NCBI GenBank assembly: GCA_946478965.1
Contig: CAMLDQ010000074.1
Coordinates: forward strand, 1-10,035
Length of the DNA: 10,035 bases
DNA from: an uncultured Methylobacillus sp.
GTDB lineage: Bacteria > Pseudomonadota > Gammaproteobacteria > Burkholderiales > Methylophilaceae
Reading direction: 5' to 3'
Program-made: the position numbers and the translations under genes
The notes under the pieces: generated by a model
Told to the model about the DNA's origin: nothing
The model's database searches: none
Seen by the model: only the letters and a program-made list of their open reading frames with translations
Shown here: piece after piece, positions 4,995 to 10,035 of the stretch
How the letters are laid out: each line of letters opens with the position of its first letter
Position numbering within the stretch: the stretch's first letter is position 1

Positions 4995-6812
4995 ATGAAC
5001 AAAACCGCACTGGCAGGGCTGATTGGCCTGCTGGCCTCCGTACCCTCTTATGCCGCCGACTCGCCCGCGGCGGCGGATGTGATCGTCACGGCAAGCCGTC
5101 TGCCCCAGTCGCGTGACGATGTCCTGGCCGACATCACCGTCATCAGCAGCAAAGAAATCGAGCAATCCGGCCAGTCCACGCTGGTAGATCTTCTTCAACA
5201 CCAGCCCGGCGTGGAGATCTCCTCCAACGGCGGACTCGGGACCTCTACCAGCGTGTTTCTCCGCGGCTCGAACAATGGGCATGCCCTGGTGCTGGTGGAT
5301 GGCATCCGGGTCGGCTCGGTCACGCTCGGCGAAACGGCTTTCCAGCACATTCAGCCGGACCAGATCGACCATATCGAAATCCTGCGCGGGCCGGCTTCCA
5401 GCCTGTACGGGTCCGACGCGATCGGCGGCGTGATTCAGATTTTCACCAAACGGGGCCAAGGCATGCCGAAACCTTATGCCGCCGTCGGTTATGGCTCTTA
5501 TGGCACCCGCAGGCTGGAAGCGGGGTACGGCGGCGCCGTCGACGGCACAAGATTCAATGTCCTGGCCTCGCACCTCGAAAGCGACAGCTTTTCAAGCCAA
5601 TATGACCAGACCGGCAGAAATCGAGATCGCGACCCATATCGCAACACCAGCCTGTCCGCCTCCTTGTCACACGCCTTTGACGAAAGCAACGTAGCCGGAT
5701 TATCGGTGCTGGATAGCGAATCCCATAGCCATTACGACGGTTTCTCGAGCTTCGACTATCGCGATCTGCACAAGCTGCTCTCATGGACGGCTTACAGCAA
5801 GAATCATTTCTTGCCTGGATGGCAGAGCGAAATACGCATCGGCCAAGGCATCGACGACCTCAGCTCGACAGGCTCCAGCGGCACAAGCTCCTTTCGCACG
5901 AATCAGCAGCAAGCATCCTGGCAAAACGGGATCGAAGTCGGGATAGGTACACTCCTGCTCGGCGCCGAATGGCTGAAGGAGCAGGTCGGCGGCAACACCG
6001 ATTATGCTGTCAAGGAACGCACGACGCATTCTTGGTTGACCGGCTATCTCGGCAAATTCGGCGCGCATGACCTGCAAGCCAATATCCGCGTCGACGACAG
6101 TTCACAGTTTGGCAACCGAACCACCGGCGCAATCAACTATGGCTATCAGTTCACTGACCATTGGCGAGCCTCTGTCGGTTTTGGCACGGCATTCAAGGCC
6201 CCGACCTTCAACGACCTTTACTTTCCCGATGATGGATTTGGCGATATTGGCAACAGCAACCTCAAACCCGAAGAAGCGCGCAACCGTGAAGCCTCGCTGC
6301 GCTGGGAGAATGGTGGCCAGCGGGCCAGCGTAACCTATTACGACAACCATGTACGCAACCTGATTGACTGGCAGTTCAATGGTGCCGGCTTCAGCCCAGT
6401 TAATGTAGCCCAGGCTCGCTTGCGTGGACTGACGCTGGCTTGGTCCGGATCGTTTTCTGGCGTCCTATTCCGTTCCAGTGTGGATTTGCAGAACCCCGAA
6501 GACGAAAACACCGGCAATCTTTTACCGAGACGCGCACGTCGGCACGCAGCCATTTGGATCGGCCACAACTTCGGCACACTGGAATTAGGCAGTGAACTGG
6601 TTGCTTCGGGCAAACGCTACGACGATGCGGATAACAGCGAAAAGCTCGGTGGCTACACCCTTCTCAATCTCACTGCCCGTTACCCTCTCGGCACCAGCTG
6701 GGCACTGGAGGCACGCGCAAACAACGTGCTTGATCGAGACTACGAACTCACCAGCGGTTATAACACCCCCGGGGCCAACGTCTTCGTCAATCTGCGCTGG
6801 CAGCCGAAATAA
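4995..6812 (+). CDS. btuB: BtuB, TonB-dependent vitamin B12 outer-membrane receptor
   Basis: BtuB carries corrinoids across the outer membrane using energy from TonB-ExbBD. The product has 605 residues (E. coli BtuB precursor 614). A signal peptide (MNKTALAGLIGLLASVPSYA, cleavage likely after residue 20) is followed by the TonB box DVIVTAS at 28-34. The plug domain resembles BtuB closely: ITVISSKEIEQSGQSTLVDLL, PGVEISSNGGLGTSTSVFLRG, HALVLVDGIRVG and ILRGPASSLYGSDAIGGVIQI. The rest is a beta barrel ending VFVNLRWQPK. The start at 4995 has GGGAG 6 nt upstream and is the only one giving a signal peptide; the frame stays open upstream through the riboswitch by chance. The cobalamin riboswitch and the downstream B12 genes support B12 as the substrate over a siderophore. 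Confidence 0.95.
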   Translation: MNKTALAGLIGLLASVPSYAADSPAAADVIVTASRLPQSRDDVLADITVISSKEIEQSGQSTLVDLLQHQPGVEISSNGGLGTSTSVFLRGSNNGHALVLVDGIRVGSVTLGETAFQHIQPDQIDHIEILRGPASSLYGSDAIGGVIQIFTKRGQGMPKPYAAVGYGSYGTRRLEAGYGGAVDGTRFNVLASHLESDSFSSQYDQTGRNRDRDPYRNTSLSASLSHAFDESNVAGLSVLDSESHSHYDGFSSFDYRDLHKLLSWTAYSKNHFLPGWQSEIRIGQGIDDLSSTGSSGTSSFRTNQQQASWQNGIEVGIGTLLLGAEWLKEQVGGNTDYAVKERTTHSWLTGYLGKFGAHDLQANIRVDDSSQFGNRTTGAINYGYQFTDHWRASVGFGTAFKAPTFNDLYFPDDGFGDIGNSNLKPEEARNREASLRWENGGQRASVTYYDNHVRNLIDWQFNGAGFSPVNVAQARLRGLTLAWSGSFSGVLFRSSVDLQNPEDENTGNLLPRRARRHAAIWIGHNFGTLELGSELVASGKRYDDADNSEKLGGYTLLNLTARYPLGTSWALEARANNVLDRDYELTSGYNTPGANVFVNLRWQPK

Positions 6813-6847
6813 CAACAGCTTGAGTTACAATCCTGCTCATTGGACAT

Positions 6848-6853
6848 AAGGAG
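6848..6853 (+). promoter_or_regulatory. Ribosome binding site fixing the btuM start
   Basis: AAGGAG lies 7 nt before ATG 6861. It decides for 6861 over the in-frame ATG at 6840, which has no such site and would add seven non-conserved residues. Confidence 0.8.
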
Positions 6854-6860
6854 AATCACG

Positions 6861-7427
6861 ATGAACCTCGAACAACGCCACCAGCTCTGGATCGGCATCG
6901 CTCTGGGAGCGCTTCTTGCCGCGACGCACGGGCATCATTTCGCCACGGCACTGAATCTGCCGCCGGCCACTTGGGTCGTGTTCTTCCTGGCAGGCCTTTA
7001 TCTGCGTAGCGCATGGGCCTTCGCCGCACTGCTGGCGGAAGTGGTCGCTATCGACTACATCGCCGTGGCTTTCGGCGGTGTCAGTGCATTCTGCGTAAGC
7101 CCCGCCTATGGTTTCCTGTTGCCGGCCTACGGCTCGCTGTGGCTGGCTGGCCGCTGGTTTGCGACTCGCTACAGCTTCAGCCTGCGCGCCTTGCCGGCAC
7201 TGGCAGCCAGCTTGGCCATCGGCGTCCCTTTGGCGGAAGCATTCTCCAGCGGCGGTTTCTATTTCTTCTCGGGCCGCTTCACGGATACCAGCTTCGCTGA
7301 ATTCGGCACACGCCTCGTGCACTATTTCCCCTACTCTCTGCAATCCTTCGCCTTCTGGGGCGGGGTCGCACTGATCGTGCATGTGGCGTTCGGTCTGGCC
7401 CGCGCCAGCGCAAGCAAGCAGGCCTGA
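6861..7427 (+). CDS. btuM: BtuM, solitary ECF-type vitamin B12 S-component
   Basis: BtuM is an inner-membrane corrinoid transporter of the ECF S-component fold; the characterised Thiobacillus denitrificans protein works without a dedicated ECF module and uses a cysteine to bind cobalt and remove cyanide from cyanocobalamin. This product has 188 residues and about six hydrophobic segments: 10-22, 36-49, 51-71, 85-100, 108-126 and 164-183. The key cysteine is present as C78 in GGVSAFCVSPAYGF, close to C80 of the T. denitrificans protein. A histidine cluster THGHHF at 22-27 ends the first helix. No EcfA or EcfT genes are in the window. It sits between btuB and cobO under the B12 riboswitch, exactly where an inner-membrane B12 permease is expected, and no btuCDF is seen. 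Identification is from memory of the family plus context, not a search. Confidence 0.88.
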   Translation: MNLEQRHQLWIGIALGALLAATHGHHFATALNLPPATWVVFFLAGLYLRSAWAFAALLAEVVAIDYIAVAFGGVSAFCVSPAYGFLLPAYGSLWLAGRWFATRYSFSLRALPALAASLAIGVPLAEAFSSGGFYFFSGRFTDTSFAEFGTRLVHYFPYSLQSFAFWGGVALIVHVAFGLARASASKQA

Positions 7428-8035
7428 TGCAGGAAGATTCTGCACGGGCGGCGCGCCATGCCGCCCGCATGGCGCGCAAAAAGGCGCTGATCGACAGCCG
7501 CATTGCCGCGGCCGATAAGCAACAAGGATTGCTGCTGGTCAATACCGGCAACGGCAAGGGAAAATCGACGGCCGCTTTCGGGCTGCTGGCCCGCGCACTA
7601 GGCCACGACATGAAGGCGGCCGTGGTTCAGTTCGTGAAGGGCCGCTCCGATACCGGTGAAGAGGCCTTCTTCAAACAGCAGCCCGGCATGGCATGGCATG
7701 TGATGGGCGAAGGATTCACCTGGGAAACGCAGAGCCGGGAGCGTGACATCGCGGCCGCAGAGCAAGGCTGGGCGGTTGCCAAAGCGCACCTGAACGACCC
7801 TTCCATCAGCGTCGTAGTGCTCGATGAACTCAATATCGTTCTAAAATACCAGTATCTGGATCTCGATACCGTGCTGGACGATCTGCTGGCCCGCCCGCCC
7901 ATGCAACACGTAGTGATCACCGGCCGCGGCGCTCCGCCAGAACTGATTGCCATCGCCGACACCGTGACCGAGATGCAGCCTGTCAAACATGCATTCGAAG
8001 CCGGGATACAGGCTATGCCCGGCGTGGAATGGTAG
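7427..8035 (+). CDS. cobO: Corrinoid adenosyltransferase CobO/BtuR
   Basis: CobO (BtuR, CobA of Salmonella) transfers the 5'-deoxyadenosyl group from ATP to cob(I)alamin or precursor corrinoids, making the coenzyme form. The 202-residue product has the family P-loop GNGKGKST at 41-48, ALGHDMKAAVVQFVKG after it, the VVLDELNIVLKYQYLDLD segment (Walker B-like acidic residues) at about 126-143, and VVITGRGAPPELIAIAD near the end; the C-terminal VKHAFEAGIQAMPGVEW is also typical, including the terminal EW. A basic N-terminal helix (HAARMARKKALIDSRIAAA) precedes the core as usual. The ATG shares one base with the btuM stop (TGATG), so translation is probably coupled; no strong ribosome binding site is visible. 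Confidence 0.96.
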   Translation: MQEDSARAARHAARMARKKALIDSRIAAADKQQGLLLVNTGNGKGKSTAAFGLLARALGHDMKAAVVQFVKGRSDTGEEAFFKQQPGMAWHVMGEGFTWETQSRERDIAAAEQGWAVAKAHLNDPSISVVVLDELNIVLKYQYLDLDTVLDDLLARPPMQHVVITGRGAPPELIAIADTVTEMQPVKHAFEAGIQAMPGVEW

Positions 8036-8039
8036 GAGG
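8034..8039 (+). promoter_or_regulatory. Ribosome binding site fixing the cobU start
   Basis: AGGAGG overlaps the cobO stop codon (TAG 8033-8035) and lies 4 nt before ATG 8044. It would sit inside the coding region if the in-frame ATG at 8029 were used, so 8044 is preferred. The spacing is a little short. Confidence 0.75.
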
Positions 8040-8043
8040 TTCT

Positions 8044-8568
8044 ATGCGCGAACTGATACTCGGCGGCGCCCGCTCAGGCAAGAGCGGGTATGCGGAACGC
8101 CTGGCGGAAACCGCCGGATTGACGGTCACCTATATCGCCACGGCCCAGATTTGGGATGAGGAAATGGCCGCGCGCGTGCGCCATCACCAGGAGCGCAGGC
8201 CTTGCCACTGGTGCCTGATCGAGGAACCCTTCTTTCTCGCCGACGCGCTGAAAGCGCGCGCCGCCTCGTCGCATTGCGTCATCGTGGACTGCCTCACCTT
8301 GTGGATGGCGCAATGGATTTGCCCTGACTGCAAACCTCCACAGGAGCGCACCTGGGAGCAGGAGCGCACCGCGCTGCTGGAGACACTGCCGACTCTTCCC
8401 GGCAAGATCATCTTGGTCAGCAACGAAGTGGGCATGGGCATCGTCCCGCTGGGCGAAATCAACCGTCGCTTCCAGGATGAGCAGGGCCGCCTTAACCAGG
8501 CGGTCGCCGCCGCGTGCGAACGCGTGCACTTCATCGCTGCCGGGCTGCCACTGACCCTCAAGGGCTAA
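8044..8568 (+). CDS. cobU: Adenosylcobinamide kinase / adenosylcobinamide-phosphate guanylyltransferase
   Basis: CobU (CobP) phosphorylates adenosylcobinamide and then adds GMP, activating the ring for attachment of the lower-ligand nucleotide loop. The 174-residue product (family about 180) starts [18 protein letters not shown] with the P-loop GGARSGKS at 7-14. Further hallmarks are [26 protein letters not shown], whose histidines include the expected guanylylated residue, [11 protein letters not shown] at about 81-91, and [29 protein letters not shown] at about 124-152. The segment [16 protein letters not shown] carries a CPDC pair not typical of the family loop I remember. It follows cobO after 8 nt. 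Its stop overlaps that of convergent cobQ by 4 bp. Together with cobQ it points to corrinoid salvage or late steps of B12 assembly. Confidence 0.95.
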   Translation: MRELILGGARSGKSGYAERLAETAGLTVTYIATAQIWDEEMAARVRHHQERRPCHWCLIEEPFFLADALKARAASSHCVIVDCLTLWMAQWICPDCKPPQERTWEQERTALLETLPTLPGKIILVSNEVGMGIVPLGEINRRFQDEQGRLNQAVAAACERVHFIAAGLPLTLKG

Positions 8569-10016
8569 ACCCCCAGCAGTATCCTGATCCACGCCATGTC
8601 GAGGTGCGCCTCGACAGCATCGGCCAGTCGTTCCAGTTGTGTCTCCCGCTCGCACCGATAATCGAACGCCTGCGGCTCCTTCAATCCTGCCCAGCGCAGC
8701 AATGCCCGACACGCCGCCGGATGATCGAACAACCCGTGCAGATAGGTTCCGGCAATGGCTCCGTCCTCCGACAGCGCGCCTTCCGGCCCCGACTTAAGTT
8801 CCACGAGCGGCCTGTGCAGCGCGGCGCCGCGCGTGACGCCCATGTGGATTTCGTAGCCGCTGATCTCGGCCCCATCCAGGCAAAGCCGGCCTTGCACATT
8901 GCGCAGTTGCTTCTCCGCCTCCAGCGTGGTTTCCAGGTCCAGCAGGCCGAATCCCGCGCTGCTTCCGGTAGCGCCCTCCAGCCCGGCTGGATCATGCAGT
9001 CCCCGCCCCAGCATCTGGAAGCCGCCGCAGATGCCGAGCACCTTGCCGCCGTAGCGCAGGTGACGCAGCAGCGCCACTTCCCAACCCTGGGCGCGCAGAC
9101 AAGCCAGATCGTCGCGCACGCTCTTGCTGCCCGGCAGAACAATAAGATCAGCCGGCGGTATGGCCTGGCCAGGACCAATGAACTGGAAATCGACCTGCGG
9201 GTGCAGGCGTAGCGCATCGAAGTCGGTGTGATTGCTGATCCTGGGCAATACCGGTGCGATGATCCGCAGCCTGCCGGCGTTGTCATTGGGAGACAGGTTC
9301 GCCGGTATGGCATCCTCGGCCTCGATATGCAGACCATGCAGGTAAGGCAGCACCCCCAGCACCGGCTTGCCAGTTTCGCGTTGCAGCCAGTCCAGGCCCG
9401 GCTGCAGCAGGGCGAGGTCACCGCGAAAGCGATTGATGACAAAGCCGACGACACGCGCACGCTCCGATTCGGACAGCAGCGCCAGCGTGCCGACGATGTG
9501 GGCGAACACGCCGCCGCGATCGATATCGGCGATCAGTATCACAGGCACATCGGCAGCTTCGGCGAATCCCATGTTGGCAATGTCGCCCTGGCGCAGATTA
9601 ATCTCCGCCGGACTGCCCGCACCCTCGACAATCAGGCAGTCGTACTGGCTAGCCAGCCGCCGCCACGATTCCAGCACGGCGCGCATCGCGGTCGGCTTGT
9701 AATCGTGATAGGCGCCCGCGGCCAGATTGAATCGCGCCTTGCCCTGGATGATGACCTGCGCGCCCTGATCGGAGGTCGGCTTGAGCAGCACCGGATTCAT
9801 GTCGGAATGCGGTTCCAGCCCGCAGGCCTGTGCCTGTACTGCCTGCGCCCGGCCGATCTCGCCGCCGTCCGCGGTAACCGCGGAATTGAGCGCCATGTTT
9901 TGCGGCTTGAACGGCGCAACGCGCATCCCATGCCTGTACAATACGCGACACAATCCGGCCACCAGCGTACTTTTGCCGGCATCCGAGGTCGTACCCTGAA
10001 CCATCAATGATTTCAT
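8565..10016 (-). CDS. cobQ: Cobyric acid synthase (adenosylcobyric acid synthase)
   Basis: CobQ (CbiP) uses glutamine and ATP to amidate side chains b, d, e and g of adenosylcobyrinic acid a,c-diamide. The 483-residue chain matches the family. The N-terminal dethiobiotin-synthetase-like ATPase domain shows [19 protein letters not shown] at 6-24, [47 protein letters not shown] and [14 protein letters not shown]. The C-terminal class-I glutamine amidotransferase domain shows [12 protein letters not shown], the nucleophile elbow [10 protein letters not shown] with its catalytic cysteine, and [11 protein letters not shown] with the catalytic histidine. The ATG (10014-10016) has no strong ribosome binding site; a GGGATAA lies upstream at the window edge, perhaps the tail of a preceding gene of a minus-strand cob cluster running off the right side. 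It converges on cobU and shares 4 bp at the stops. Confidence 0.97.
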   Translation of the reverse strand: MKSLMVQGTTSDAGKSTLVAGLCRVLYRHGMRVAPFKPQNMALNSAVTADGGEIGRAQAVQAQACGLEPHSDMNPVLLKPTSDQGAQVIIQGKARFNLAAGAYHDYKPTAMRAVLESWRRLASQYDCLIVEGAGSPAEINLRQGDIANMGFAEAADVPVILIADIDRGGVFAHIVGTLALLSESERARVVGFVINRFRGDLALLQPGLDWLQRETGKPVLGVLPYLHGLHIEAEDAIPANLSPNDNAGRLRIIAPVLPRISNHTDFDALRLHPQVDFQFIGPGQAIPPADLIVLPGSKSVRDDLACLRAQGWEVALLRHLRYGGKVLGICGGFQMLGRGLHDPAGLEGATGSSAGFGLLDLETTLEAEKQLRNVQGRLCLDGAEISGYEIHMGVTRGAALHRPLVELKSGPEGALSEDGAIAGTYLHGLFDHPAACRALLRWAGLKEPQAFDYRCERETQLERLADAVEAHLDMAWIRILLGV

Positions 10017-10035
10017 CGCTGCATTATCCCATAAC

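Noticed and set aside
6820..6848. Possible internal promoter in the 48-bp btuB-btuM gap (TTGAGT, TACAAT).
   Set aside because: The two boxes abut each other; at proper spacing no acceptable partner exists for either.
8514..9212. Plus-strand frame of 232 codons opposite cobQ, and the 9228-10010 frame.
   Set aside because: Both lie fully within CobQ, whose ATPase and amidotransferase motifs are intact, and show no domain of their own.

Overview
The window looks like chromosome from a betaproteobacterium, probably of the Nitrosomonadales/Gallionellaceae/Thiobacillus type. This rests on the moderately high GC, a threonine deaminase with two ACT-like domains, a zapB-like/zapA/6S RNA/EVE block, and a BtuM-type vitamin B12 transporter. 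I saw no insertion sequences, prophage genes, CRISPR arrays, tRNAs or rRNAs. Coding density is high and all genes look intact, except phoU, which is cut by the left edge.

Layout. (1) 1-1254, minus strand: rpiA (ribose-5-phosphate isomerase A) followed by phoU (phosphate signalling regulator). (2) 1327-2838, plus strand: ilvA, divergent from rpiA across a 72-bp gap with face-to-face -10 elements. (3) 2835-4563, minus strand, read in the order zapB-like coiled-coil gene, zapA, 6S RNA (ssrS), EVE-domain gene, PNPOx-fold flavoprotein gene. The 6S RNA was found by eye from its terminal stem and its resemblance to E. coli 6S. The last gene of this block overlaps the ilvA stop tail-to-tail by 4 bp. 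(4) 4675-4994, plus strand: a complete class-I type cobalamin riboswitch with a 134-nt expression platform. (5) 4995-8568, plus strand: btuB, btuM, cobO, cobU, closely packed. (6) 8565-10016, minus strand: cobQ (cobyric acid synthase), convergent with cobU and again overlapping by 4 bp at the stops.

How the genes work together. The right half is a B12 acquisition and remodelling locus. BtuB is the outer-membrane TonB-dependent receptor. BtuM is a solitary ECF-type S-component in the inner membrane, with a conserved cysteine that in the family binds cobalt and removes cyanide. CobO adenosylates the corrinoid. CobU activates adenosylcobinamide (kinase/guanylyltransferase), and CobQ amidates adenosylcobyric acid side chains. 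One riboswitch upstream of btuB probably represses the whole plus-strand run when B12 is plentiful. The left half is housekeeping: pentose phosphate metabolism, phosphate signalling, isoleucine synthesis, and cell division coupled to 6S RNA.

Most worth a second look: the 6S RNA with a predictable pRNA product, the apparently leaderless zapB-like promoter, the expression platform in which the btuB ribosome binding site is paired, an 11-codon leader ORF overlapping the btuB start as ATGA, and btuM itself.
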